In this document: positions 12,426-24,400 of the stretch, piece by piece | Position numbering within the stretch: position 1 is the stretch's first letter | How the letters are laid out: each line of letters opens with the position of its first letter | The notes under the pieces: model-generated | Told to the model about the DNA's origin: nothing | Databases searched by the model: none | What the model saw: only the letters and a program-made list of their open reading frames with translations | Program-made: the position numbers and the translations under genes | From: Casuarius casuarius | Taxonomy: Eukaryota > Chordata > Aves > Casuariiformes > Casuariidae | DNA length: 64,000 bases | Assembly: GCA_003342895.1 (NCBI GenBank) | Contig: PTFA01000195.1 | Location: 806,001 to 870,000, forward strand | Direction: 5' to 3'

Positions 12426-12774
12426 TCTAATGATCATACCCATGAAAAAAATCTGTGTTTTTGTGGATGATGATAGTCTACTTCATGTGCTATCCACCTG
12501 CAGCCAGCACAGGACTCGCTGTATCCAGTTTAAGCTCATCCAGTTCCTTCTCTAGGGCTGTTTTAAATTATGCTAAATGTCTTAGTGGTTCTCAGTATTA
12601 AGGCCAATGCTCAGAAAAGCTCCAACCATTCATTGACCCATTTTCTCTTGTGGATGTATTTCTCTGGCTTACCATAAATGATGTCTCTGGGGACACTACT
12701 CCATAAATTGGGAGGTATTTCACTAGAAAGGATGACGACCTTAAACACACTGTCCAAGTTCAGTTCCACTACTT

Positions 12775-13026
12775 CAACCAGCTTCCTGTTCAACCTTGGG
12801 TAAATCATTTAAGGTTACATTCAGGAGAGTATTTTAGATGCGTAGCTCATATTGAAATCAATATGGATCAATTGTAGATATGAGCCCCAGTTCTCCCTTT
12901 GCTTCATTTCTGTGTATGTAAAATGGTGAGAGTAGCAACCTCTATATCACAAAGCAGGAGGGTAAAATACATTACATGCTGAAAGGAGCTCAAATGCCAT
13001 GGTGTTGGGAAGACACATAAGTACCA
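12775..13026 (+). repeat. MIR-like SINE with internal unaligned segment
   Basis: The 5' piece 'caaccttgggtaaatcattt' (12791-12810) matches the SINE core. The 3' piece at about 12890-13026 is long and clear: 'tgtaaaatggtgagagtagc', 'gggtaaaatacattacatgc', 'gaaaggagctcaaatgccat' and 'acataagtacc' all match the sauropsid MIR tail in order. About 75 bases between the pieces do not match and may be an insertion or decayed sequence. Confidence 0.7.
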
Positions 13027-15405
13027 AGCTGAAAATGATTCAGACTCAAATGCCAGCAGGAAGAACAACTTCAGCATTGGAAGTAAGTCATCAGGGTATC
13101 TGCAAAGGAGAAAAAAAAAAGTGCTTGAAAGAATCCCCTGAACAAATTAAATCTTGAGGCCTAAAGACAAAGGGGGAGAGAATTAATTTTTCTACAGATA
13201 TGAAATGTTCTGAATCAGATAAGTCTTGTCATTAGAAAAGGCACTAAGCAGCAAACGTCTGGATAATACTGCCAGCTCCAAGCTTCTCTTGGAACCTCTA
13301 AATACATTAAATCCATAAAACTAAATGAAAGCAGCTGCAGTTTTATAGAAATAAAAGGCTCTCATATTAAAAAGCTGAGAGCTTATGAAATGAAAGAAAA
13401 AAATAATAATAAAATTAAAGAGTGGGGGAGGAGAGAGAAGAGTGGAAGTTAGAAACACAGGTTCCTAGGAAAGGATGATGCAAAAAGCTCTTAGTTAATA
13501 TGAGAAGCCTTCTGAGCCAAAACACACATTCAGTGCTTAGTAAAACTGAATGATGGTAACTTCTTATCAAAATATTTTTGGTTTAGAGATATTTGATCGT
13601 GAAACTGTCATCTTATTATAATAACATGTTTTTGAGCATTGCCCCCTCTGAAATTTTAGGGGAGGCACAGAGAGATTATCCATTTTCTCAATTTTGTTTC
13701 AGTTTTCTGAAGTGAAGCATTTTGACTTTCCACCTTTAAACCCTTCTCCCTCTATCTTTAGTTATAAAAATTAGAACAAAACAAATTTACCTTTTAGTAA
13801 AATACATCAATATATGGAAATATTCAGGTCTTCTATGAGAAATTTTGCTCTTTTTGTGGGAAATGGAAATAAGGTTTTTGTCCAGCAATAATTCTAGTGT
13901 CTTATGTATCCTTGAGGTTCTGAGAAGAGAGCAAAACTGGAGGTGGGGGAATAGTGCGTACAAAAATAACTTTCATTTGTATGCAAATTTGCTTTCATTA
14001 GGATTTTCAGTTCTTCATTCTTAGATGTATTACAATAGTGTTTGGAGGCCTGCTGTACAAACACATGAATTCTGCATTGCTATGATCCTTTTGTGCAAGA
14101 ACAAAGTATGACTGTTGAGCCACATCTGCATGATTTAAGCAGAACTGCCACTGAAAGACTCGCTTGTATGTGCCTCAGCTTTCTTGCAGCTTTCTTAGAC
14201 CTTGAGGAGATTCATCTTGCCCAGCCGCAGATGTCTATAAGTCAACTGTCCAAGCCTGAGCAGGCTCTCCTGGGCTCCTTTTATAGTCAGTGGAAAGGAA
14301 CAGGCACCTTCAGGGACACCTTCCCCAGGCTGTGCTTTTCGGTCTCTGTTGACTGTATGAGAAGTCGAGGTTGACTAACTCGAGCTGAAAGTCACCTCAT
14401 CTTTAAATATCGAAGTTTAGACCACTGAGTCTTCTCTTTGCTTCTTAAACGTTTTGAAACCCCACTCTCCAGCTTGCAATGCTTACCACTGAAGTAGCAC
14501 ACCATGTTGCTGCTTTTTTCCAACTGTTCAGGAAAATGTGTGTGAACCAGAGAAATTAAAGCAGTTTTGATGTGCGTCTTTAGATGTATGTTTTTTCAAT
14601 CCTGTTCAGGTTTTTTATTGGTTTTTAAGACCATGGGAAAGGGGAGAGGGGGAGAAAAGAAAAAAAAATCTGCTTCACATCTTATTCAGAAAAATAATTA
14701 CTTTTGAGAAGAGTTTGAATGGAAAACAAAGAACTATTTGATTCTGACAAAGGAAAAGGGAGGAGTTCTGCTTTACCACTTCATTTTGAGGTTTCCTCTC
14801 CAAGGGACTTTGTCCTTTCTATTTCAGCTTTTCTCAGCAAACAATTGCTGAATAAACAGTCCAACTGCTTTCTTCTTTTTTTCCTAAATGGTATCCATTA
14901 CTGTCTTTTTAAATTTATTTTTACCTTTTCTAATGCTATTCCACCAAAAGCCAGAACTTACCCAGAAAGGCTGTGAAACATCAATAAATACATTTCATGT
15001 ACCAGCCATAATGGCATTAATGATGCCTTATATAAAATGATAACAGTAAGTTTTGAGATCTTAGACTGGATACTTGGATGCTAGTTTTCAGCAAAACAAA
15101 GTATTTTAAGTGCCAGTACCCTTAATATTCCTGTGTCTGGTTGTCGCTTGTTCTGACGTGTCAGACCTGTGGAGTAATGCAGTTTCCCAGCCCTTTTGCC
15201 TTGCCAAGAAGACCCAAAGGCCAGGGAAAGTTGTGTGATTATTTTAATTTTCCTCAGAACCTCTCACGTGGTACGCGAAACTCCAAGAGGGCAGACGTTC
15301 CCATCCAGGAAGGCAAAGCTTGTCAGATGTTACCATGACAACCTGAGTGTAATTAAGGCCTGCTTCAGCTGCTAACAGCTGTGTGCATTTTATCTGTCTT
15401 GAAGA
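13027..15405. other. non-coding unique sequence
   Basis: No supported gene. An octamer site (ATGCAAAT at 13981-13988) overlaps the 10-base palindrome GCAAATTTGC. A run of A-rich sequence lies at 13390-13415. The frame at 14093-14374 (93 codons) and others are short and lack domains. Confidence 0.6.
15329..15342. promoter_or_regulatory. RFX X-box, near-perfect
   Basis: GTTACCATGACAAC fits the RFX consensus GTTRCCATGGYAAC at all but one central base and is an imperfect palindrome. It is the best such site seen in the window. RFX proteins bind X-boxes in enhancers and ciliary-gene promoters. No promoter signature is seen close by, so an enhancer role or chance occurrence are both possible. Confidence 0.4.
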
Positions 15406-15453
15406 TTTTATATATACGCACACATACACACATATATAAATATATATTTATAA
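15406..15453. repeat. AT/CA-rich simple sequence
   Basis: Interrupted TA and CA dinucleotide runs ('tatatatacgcacacataca', then 'catatataaatatatattta') form a decayed microsatellite. Confidence 0.75.
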
Positions 15454-17179
15454 GCGAGCATACTGTGTGGATATCTGCATCTATCTAGCCATACATAAAC
15501 CCCCACCTAAATTGCTGCCCCTCTGAACATCCATATTGATTGGGTTGGATAAGGCAATTTTCAAAGCCCTTGCTGTTCTGAAGCTGTGCTGAAGCCCCGG
15601 AGTCTCTGCATCACCTCTCCTTTCGCAGCTACCCGTTCTAATGAAGTGCGAAAAAATGGCCGTAGCCAGAAAAGGAGCTCTTGCTCCGGGGTTAGTTTCC
15701 AGCATCTTTCTGAGTTGCTCTTAGCGACTGTAATTTTCCTTCCTATTAAGGAGGAAATAGAAGCTGTTCCCTAGCATTAAATGTCTCTAGCAAATGAGTC
15801 AAGTTCTGAAATAAGTCACTTAACCTTTAGGTAACTCTTCCTATCTTCTGGCATGGTTGTCTGCCTGCACACAGCCATCCTCATGCAAGCGTTGCTCCCA
15901 GACGTGGAAGAGTAACAGCGTGCTGCGGTTGGTCTCATCACGGTGCCCCTGGGGGGTCATGGCTGCAGGCTGAGTGTGGGCCCTCTGCATCAGGGCAAAG
16001 TCGATGCTGCTGTCCCTGGGGAAAAACCACGTTCCTCAGTGCAGGGGTGCTCCTGAATTACTGCGGGTAGCCAGCTCACTGGAGGGAGAAACAGCTGCGT
16101 AGATACTCGGACCACTCAAATATAGGTGCCAACTTACGGAGCTGATGTCCCTCAGCGGTCAGTGGAAAGACAGGATCCTTTGTAGAGCTATTCTAAGCTC
16201 ACATGTTCACTATCTGCTTTGTATCACCCTTTCGAGATACCTTTTTCCTCTCTGTCTAGGCAAGAAGTTCCCCTGGCTAAAGCTGGGGATCTGTGTCTGG
16301 GTCACATGAAGACTTTTCACTGTGTCCATGTGGGTAACACGGTTATTACTTAATAAACAGTGCCTTCTTTTTGTTTTACTGATTGTGCTGAGAGTAAACA
16401 TGCTCACTGCAAGTTTGATTCTTGGAGAATGTGTGTGGGGGGGGGGGTTGAGATACCTTGTGTAACCTATCCGGGGGCTGTGAATATACTATACTCCCAC
16501 GCAGATTTAGCCATGCATCATTTCTGGCAAAGCAGGTTAACTCTTCATGGAGCCTATAGTAATACAGTGAAGCATGGAAAGCATCATCGTTAATATTGTT
16601 CTTATCTGGTATCTGTATAAAGTGCCACAGATGACTGTAGTTCTGGTGGAAACCAATGCTCAAGGGCTTAAGCCTCCCATCTGTGGGGGAAAAGGAAAGA
16701 TGAGGAGGAAAGAGTGAAAAACTGCTCTTGAGAAAGATGACTCACAAAGCGAATGCAGTGTAATGAAGGTAACGGTTATTCAAAAGGTACTAAGCTATGG
16801 ATATATTTTCTACTGCTTAGATTTTTTTTTTAATGGTCTCTAGGTTTGCACCTGTCATAAATTGTTCACACGTGGATGTCCAGAGAATGTTTAGTTGGCC
16901 TTTGGATATTTTTATTTGAAATTATCATAATCTATGCTGGTGAATACAGCTGTGTTCTACTCCTTCCCTTTGTATGTTTGAAATTATAGGTGCTAGTGAC
17001 CCTGCAAGCTTACTGTTTTTGGAGGGAATCTCACTGTGATCTGTATTCTGGGAAAGCAAAATTCCCCTACGTGAGTAGGATTAGGCGTCTGAGTGCTTTT
17101 GCCTGGGAGACAGGGGAGGTGGAGGTTGCAGGCTGAGAAACCAGCACGAGGTGCTTAGGTCAAGAAGGTCCAGCATCTA
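15454..17179. other. non-coding unique sequence
   Basis: No supported gene. The part at 15860-16090 is richer in G+C and CpG than its surroundings but has no open frame or repeat I recognise. An 11-base G run lies at 16437-16447. An AP-1 type site (TGACTCA) is at 16738-16744. Confidence 0.55.
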
Positions 17180-17275
17180 AGGCTTGGCTCTCGGAGGCTG
17201 GGTAACTCTGCAGCTCTGCTGCTGACTGCCTGGCTGCTCGAAGGCAATCACCTGATGCTGCTTTGCCTGAAATTC
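17180..17275 (+). repeat. possible MIR-like SINE fragment
   Basis: 'gcagctctgctgctgactgc' followed by 'gaaggcaatcacctgatg' and 'tgcctgaaattc' resembles the MIR middle part ('agctctgccactgactt ... gggcaagtcacttaa ... gcctcagtttc'). The match is weak and could be chance. Confidence 0.35.
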
Positions 17276-18720
17276 ATTATTTCATTCCTGTGCTCTTTTC
17301 GGGCCTCCTCAGTCCTAGAGCTGCTGTTCCCAGCATAAATGACACGATCTCATTCTTTCTATAGCAATATATTTTGCGGTAAACATAAGACTGCATAGAA
17401 TAAGTTAGGGACTTTGATTAAAAGACGCTTTATAAGCCACCAAGAATGTAGCGTGTATGTGTGTCTACGTGCGCATATACCCACAGGCATATGTAACCTG
17501 ATATGTGTTGAAGCTTGTATAAAGTAGCGCGTGCATCCTGGGTGCAGATATCATAGTTATTGTCGCACTGAACACTGATAGGAATCTAGTTAAAGCTGCA
17601 AGGTAAATTTGGGAACAGTGTACCAAGAGTCAGACTGAATTCAGAGAAAATAAAACCACCCAAATGCCGTACTGTATGTTAGCAGTGGTCTGAAGGATTC
17701 CTCAGAGAACAATATGTTCAGCACTTGGTGATATTTATGTGAAGGAAGTGCTGTTCAGGGAGAGGGGTGAGATGGAGTTTTTGTAAAAATGGAATTTCCT
17801 GGAGCTATTAAAAAAAAACAAAACAGGATGTTGGGAAGATTGGGGTGACAGGGAATAGGAAATATTTGGGGAAGGTGAAGCTTGCTGTTAGAGGGACCTA
17901 TTTTGTTTGTGTTTTAAGGAGCGCCATGAATGGTCAAAACATTCTCCCCACCCCAAACTCATTATGAAAATTGTGTTATGTTTTGTCAAAGTAGTTCCAA
18001 ATGTAACATGTTTATCTGTATTTAGCAGAGAAAAAAAACCTGCCAAACAAAAGGACCAAGAATATTTTTGGGGCTTATATATAGTAGCCCAGATTCCTGA
18101 TTCCAAAGGGCATGTACTTTATCCAATAGTTAAACCATCTCTGAATGAAAGTGGGAGAAGTAATATGCTGGTAATGAGAATGATTTGATATTGGGATCAG
18201 CTTCCTATATAGCTGTGATGGCTGGAGACATTTACTTGAGACTGTGATATATCCAGCTATATCCAAGTTTATTTTGTCCTGATATATATACTTGATGCAC
18301 TTAAATCCCTCACTGATGTTTTTATAGCTGGGCAGCCATTTTGTGATCTGTAAAGTGAATATCCTCGCAGGAAAACACCAGCCCCACTGCACTCTCTGTG
18401 CAATGCCTGGTATTGCACTGCCGTTCTCCAGCCCTGCAATAGGTGCCACCATCAGGGAGGTTGTTTCAGGGCAGCTGGTGTGAGGAAACAGCAGAAGGTG
18501 AAGATGGGATGTGCGTGAGGTCAAATATTTACAGAACAAGCTAATGTTTTCCAAGCTTAACTTCTGGCTAGCAATCACAAAGAAAAGAAACCCAGTCCTT
18601 CTGAAACTGGGGTTGTGCTCTGAGTAAGGAGGATTCTGTGAGAAAACAAAAAACAAGCTCATCAGACAGTCAAAGGATCTACTGGGAACTAGAAGATTTA
18701 GCAGTTTAAAAGTGCCATTG
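17276..18720. other. non-coding unique sequence
   Basis: Contains a 195-codon minus frame at 18075-18662. Its protein is hydrophobic and aromatic-rich without any domain, and the frame is best read as chance. No RNA gene or clear repeat was recognised. Confidence 0.55.
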
Positions 18721-19460
18721 GACTGTGAATAGACCCCAAACCCTATCTACCAGTCAAACAGACTCCAGTCCTTTTTAACACAAGATTTGCTTAATTACAA
18801 AAGCATATTATCATTTATCATCACACTCTAATCCCTAACCATACTTCTCCTTAGCCTCTCTTATCCGGTAACTTTACTTAGCCTATCTTAACTGATATAA
18901 ATCTACATCTGCATATCAAACATATTCATGAATGACTGTCGGAAAAAAAAACTTCGAAGTGCAGGCTTAAGCTAGTAGCCCTGCATCCGTGCTTTTAATG
19001 CTTAGCCTTACTTCGTCTGCTGCAGTTACAGCTCACGAAAGGTGCCTGTGTCCCACAATAAGGGACGGTCTCCCTGCCAGTCTTGTACGCTAGCCTGTAA
19101 ATCTCTTTCTTCAGTGTGTAGGTGTTTGGTGTCACGGTGCTTTACGCATCTCCTCAGTTGCTGCTGAAGCTGCCTGAGGTCTGCCGCGGTGGATCAGGGT
19201 TTTGATGTTGGTTTGCCTGTCTGTACACTTCGCTAATTAGAATAACAAAACTGGTAGCAAATCTTCAGGCATCAGCCATGCATTGCATCAATTAAAAACA
19301 TCAAAAACAAAGTCTCTCCTGGTTCCTCTCCTTTCCACTTGATCTCTTACTCCATGGGATGGTGTAACTGTTTCCCTAAGTCCTTCTCCTAATTACTACG
19401 CTCCTTCTTTTCTCTGTGAGCTTCCTTCCAGCCCCAATTCTCTGCCGACATTTTATTTGC
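18721..19460 (-). repeat. possible LTR-derived segment, G-poor on the plus strand
   Basis: From about 18745 to 18925 the plus strand has very few G (roughly 8 percent) but many C and A, unlike its flanks. Read on the minus strand, the whole segment begins 'tgtcggcagagaattggggc' near 19451, is purine-rich, and later contains 'gaatatgtttgatatgcaga' and 'gatttatatc', which could be an LTR-like U3 with a weak TATA region. No matching partner LTR, primer-binding site or retroviral coding region is visible, and the termini are uncertain. A nuclear mitochondrial insertion was considered because of the strand bias, but I recognise no mitochondrial gene. Confidence 0.3.
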
Positions 19461-21399
19461 TTGCCCTTTCTTTCACTGCTAGGGGACACTGCTACTCTAA
19501 CAGGGGAAAACAAGCATTTGCTGAGCTTACTAGACTGAGAGAAATGCAAGGGTAAGATTTTTAATGAAATTTGCCTTCCTGCCGAATTCAATTCTGATTT
19601 TTATTTTCTTTAAAGAAGCAATTTTTTAACAGTATTTTTTTCCCGAGGGTGGATATTGTTATTTTAGTTAGACATGGGGTAGTTGAGACATGAGTTTGGT
19701 AAGTTACATGAGCTTGTTCGTTCTTTAGGATAAAACCCAAGCCTCTAAAAAAGCAGTCTTGTGTCTTAGGTCATTGATAAACCATCATTATGTGAAATTT
19801 GGACCGTGAATTCAAATTTTGAGTTTACATTCAGTTTTGAACTGTGTGCATCTAAACATGTCTCAAATTTAACTGATACAGAAATACAAAACACTTGGAG
19901 CAAGACAAACACTGCCCTAAATTTCTTCTTGGGCAGTTTAGTATGTACAAAAGAGAAAGCAGAGGGAGATGTCTCACTCTAAAGATAATTCTGTGTACAG
20001 AGTTTGGAAAAATGAGATCATGATATAAAGAAGCTACTTCCATACTGATGTCATTTCTTTCCGCTCTTCTAATGTAACTGTTTAGATTAATGCAAAAATA
20101 GAAAGTGTGCTGAATATTTCAGACGAGCCATAGTACACACCGCTGCTATTCTGAGTCTTCTCAGCTCATCTTGGCCAGCTCAAATTACATTGTGCCATAC
20201 AGTGGGAAAATAGCCTCAGTGGGCCTTCAGCCCCCAACAGACAAGCATGAACATATCCCCCTGCCCTGAATAGCTGGTGACCAAAAATGCTATCCAAAAT
20301 TCAGACCGCATCGATTTTGCCTTTTTTTCTCCCCTTTTAATCTCTCTTTTGGTTTCATTATGTGTATAAGTTTATGCTTTTGCCAACACAGACTGGGATG
20401 GAAAAAATCTCATGATAGAGGCCGTAGCCTCCCTGTCGTCAGCTTCTTTTTGCTGACTTGGACAGTTCAGAGAAGCATCTCAAACACCGAGCTGTTTCTG
20501 AACCTGAACTCTCAGCCTTTTGTGCCTTGCTCTTCAGTCTCCTTGCTCTGCTTTCACAATGTTTGTTTGCTTGGCATCATCTTAAAACCTACCGTTAGTG
20601 CATTTTCTTTTTAAATCTCTCTGTCTAAGGGTGCTGATGCACTTCTTTCCTCTTCCTCTTTCCCTGTCTTCATTTGTGAATACTTGGAGCTGCTGTTGGG
20701 GGAGTGACTTGTACCAGGGCAAACTGCATTTAATTCTAGTCACTTCGTACACCTACAGAGCTGCCTTCCTGCTGTTCAGCATATGTTATGTGTCCCCTCT
20801 CTGTGCCTGGTCCACCCGCCTTGGCAATTTAATTCAAGTTGCGCAGCGTCATGCTTAGAGTCTCCAGTTTAGTCTCAAGTGTCAGCCAAGATGGCTGCTG
20901 TCATATTCACTTAAACCCATCCGGCGTAGACGAGCTCTTCATGTGACAGGAGAAGGGAGTTGGTGGGTCAAAACCAGCACAGACTAGGAGACGCAGCATT
21001 TCCTATTTCTAATTGAACTATCCTGACGTTTTGGGCTGAACTTCACATGCCACAAAGGACTGACTGCAACGTACACTTTCTTGCTAAGTCTCTCTCTTTT
21101 TAAGGTCTTTGTTTGTCTTTGGAAGAGTTGTGGGGTCTTGACATATTGAAGCATGGAACTTGCAGTCTGTCAAAAAGTAGAGATCTCATTCTGAAAATTT
21201 TGAAAAATGCATTACTTAAAATATCCAGAAGCAAAGCAAAAGCCTCAGAAGACTGCAGGCCCCATAAACAAAGCAAAAGGCATCAAGAAGCAGAGGAGAA
21301 GGCAAGATGCGAGCAGTGTTAGTGCATCAGATGTGTGTCAGGATGTCTTTTCTCACACTCCCTTCACTTAAACCAACCCAAACTTATGTTGTAAAAGGT
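19461..21399. other. non-coding unique sequence
   Basis: No exon, RNA gene or clear repeat was recognised. Frames such as plus 20360-20614 and 20598-20858 are short and lack domains. Confidence 0.6.
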
Positions 21400-21421
21400 G
21401 GGGGGGGGGGGGGGGGGGGGG
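21400..21421. repeat. poly-G run (22 bp)
   Basis: An uninterrupted run of 22 G is followed by 'caggggg'. On the G strand it could form a G-quadruplex. The length in the assembly is likely unreliable. Confidence 0.95.
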
Positions 21422-24400
21422 CAGGGGGCGGTGGCAAGAGCTCTAAAATGAGAGTCTCCCAGTGACCTTGATGGTTTGATTCATTTGCAGGATACTGTTC
21501 TGAGGGCCAGCAACTCAAAGGGGAGAGGGGGGCAGAGGATGAAGGTGGGTGGGAGCAGGGGGAAAGAAAGAAAAATCAATTGAGACTGAGTGAGATTTTG
21601 TTTGCCAAGTTTCCAGCTGCTGCTCAGAGTGAATTTTTATGGCCAAGTTATAAACCTTTGAAAATAGGAGTTTCTAATGGAAATGCTGACAGACCCTTTA
21701 TATGGTGACATTAACACTGGCCGCTCTGCGATTGTCCTTGTCTGCTTTTATTTATTTATTTTCCCCTCTTTGTCCTTAAGGTCCTACCACACTTCTTGTG
21801 ACCCTGGCGAGGAAGTGAAGGGAATGAGGTCAGCATCCTTTAGAAACAGGAGTTCTTTTTAAGCCGATGAAGCAGGTTGGGGAAGGGTGGTTTGATTGTG
21901 GTAGGGATAGAGCTGCTGAATATGAATGCTTCCCCCAAAGCCTGCTGTGATTCAAAGCAGTGTTCAACCTCTCAATACATCTTGCCTTACCTTTCTTCTC
22001 CTTTTTTTTCCCACCCCCAGTAGCTAATTGTCTTATGAATGGTATCCCCCCCCTTGCAGCCAATTAATGAGGTAATTTTTTAAGGTAACAAAAAAAGTTA
22101 GCTTGAGAGGAGGAAAAAATGTAAATTGTATGTTGAGTTTTCTTTTCAGTATTGTGTGTGTGTGTGTTGCAAAAGCTCACATCTTTTTTTTTTTTTCAGC
22201 TGAAATGAAAGTGGTCTTGTAGGGAAAAAGAAAGCCTGTCCTCCTCCTTATTGGGAGACTTGAATATATTCCTGAAAACTACAGGTTTCAAATATATTTG
22301 GGATTTTTAAATACCCCTGTGTCTGAGTGGCCTTAAAATGAGAGTCTCCTGGAATACTTATGTGATTTTTCAAACTCCACGACTGAAGGAGGCACTCACC
22401 TTTGGGTTGCTGAAATTGGAGCGTTCAGGCTTCTGGTCCCTCCTCACTGCCCTAAGCTCACTCTTTTTATGTGCCAGATTGGGACATGAAGAACCCAGTG
22501 ACTTGCAAGAAGCGCGGGGAGCAATGCGTGGTGCCAGCAAAGGGGGTTACCAGCACTGGGGGCACCTGGGCACTCTGCAAAGGGTGTGAAACTCCCCTGT
22601 GATAAAGGGAGGAGGGAGCATGCAGGGAGGGAAATGAGAGTCAGTCTTGGTCCTCTCATTACCCTTTTCTGTCTTGTTAGACAAAGAAGAGAAGTTTCTG
22701 CATCATGTGAGATTTTGCCTGGCCTTATCATTCTCAAGGAAGTTAGGCTCACAAAAGCTCTTTAATTAGGAAAAAAACCAAAAACATTCCTATCCTTATC
22801 TTTAAAATCCTGATTTTGTTTCTTTGGGTGTTGCTGATTGCACCACTCTCCATCAGCAGGGTGTTGTGTATATCTGTGGATTAGCACATATGATGAATTG
22901 GGATGTCACAGCTGTTAGGAGACAAACTTGGATCTTATGAGATTTGCTTACACACAAAGGCACTGCCTTGCTGAGGTGCATGAGATGTAGGCTGGTCCCA
23001 GAGTGAGAGAAACAAAAGTGGGCAGAAGAAGGACAAATGCGTATAGTATCTGTAAGCATCCTTACTGACAAAGGTTTTGATGGCTTCCCCCAAGAGAGAG
23101 GATATCCAGCCTCTGGAGGGAAGGGAGGTGGCATGTTTGTTGAGGTGCACCTTCAAAGTCCATATGAATCTAAACTTCAGGGTTCGTGTCCTGACTGGAG
23201 CTGTATGTACCTGCAGAGCACTCGGCCGTCACTGGATTTAATAGATCTCAGTCATGCCTCCCTGCACTTCCCAGAAGGTGGAAGTCAAGTACATGCCGCA
23301 TGCTTCAGTGCTCCTCAAACACAAGTTTAGCATCTTAACTTTATTTCTTGGTTTCCATTTTGATGGTACACACAGAGTTTGATGTTTTCATTGTTATACA
23401 CAGTAGCTTAATTTTTTTCCTTGCAGCCTCTGGGCTGTTGCACCACTGTTCCAAGATCCCTCCTAGGAACAGCAGGGCAGAGATGTTCTTTATTATTTGC
23501 TTGCATATACTTCCCCCCCCCCCCCCACTCTACTTTCCCCACGGTTTCTTTTGCCTCTTTGGTTCTAATTAGTCTTGCTTTTCCAATTAGCATCCTGTCT
23601 GCAGCAGTGAGGCCAAAGGAGGGAACCAGAAACCCATGGCAAGAACCCCCTTTTTTGAAAGAGACTCGTGGCTGAGACTTGGAGACCGATTTTCCCCAAG
23701 GTGGCACTGCTCTGACTGATTCTTAATAAAAGGAGAATTTGGGGCCCAGCGGCACTGTGGGTTTGTAACAGGCATTGTTCCTTGAAAATATTAAGCTCTG
23801 TAGGAAGTACGTTCCCCCTTGGCCTCTCCTAGTCTCAGGTAGTGATATGGAAACTATCATCACATTTGGACCCCTCACAACCTGTCCCTGGGTGGTAATG
23901 CTTTATGAATAGCACTGAGCAAGCGAAAAGAAGAAAGAGAGGGAAAAAAATAAAGCAAAACCTTTTGGCTTGTCCCCAAGCACAATCATCTTGGCATTTT
24001 CAATAAACTGAAAAATAACAATTCGTGGCTGAACAAAGTCTTAATTGGAATTCAAAGATTTTTTCAGAGACGCTTGCTAAAAGCACAAAGTATGTCAGAC
24101 TGCTGTTCAGTGCATCATATGTGATCCCTTTACTCTCTCTATCCTGGCACTTTGGATGAAGGAAAACAGGGTTCAAGTCTCTACTGGAGATGAAGGAGTG
24201 GTATAAATCATGGTCTTCTGGCTCTCTGGTTCTGTGAACGTTCATTTCATGCAAAATGGGGCAGCTTTTTAGGGAGCTTGTGAAAACATTCAGAATACCT
24301 CTAACCAGTAATGGATGTTATGGCAAACTGGGGCACTGGGAGAATAAGAGATCCTCATTCTTATGGTCTCTATGGCAGAATAAAGAATTGGACTTCCACT

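Noticed and set aside
18075..18662. 195-codon frame on the minus strand
   Set aside because: No recognisable domain. Composition is that of translated AT-rich non-coding DNA. About 0.5 such frames are expected by chance.
18745..18925. Nuclear mitochondrial insertion
   Set aside because: The G-poor strand bias suggested it, but no mitochondrial gene or tRNA was recognised, and flanking sequence of the same style fits an LTR better.
22000..22200. Two pyrimidine tracts ending in CAG as exon acceptors
   Set aside because: No convincing exon or donor follows. Such tracts occur often in vertebrate non-coding DNA.
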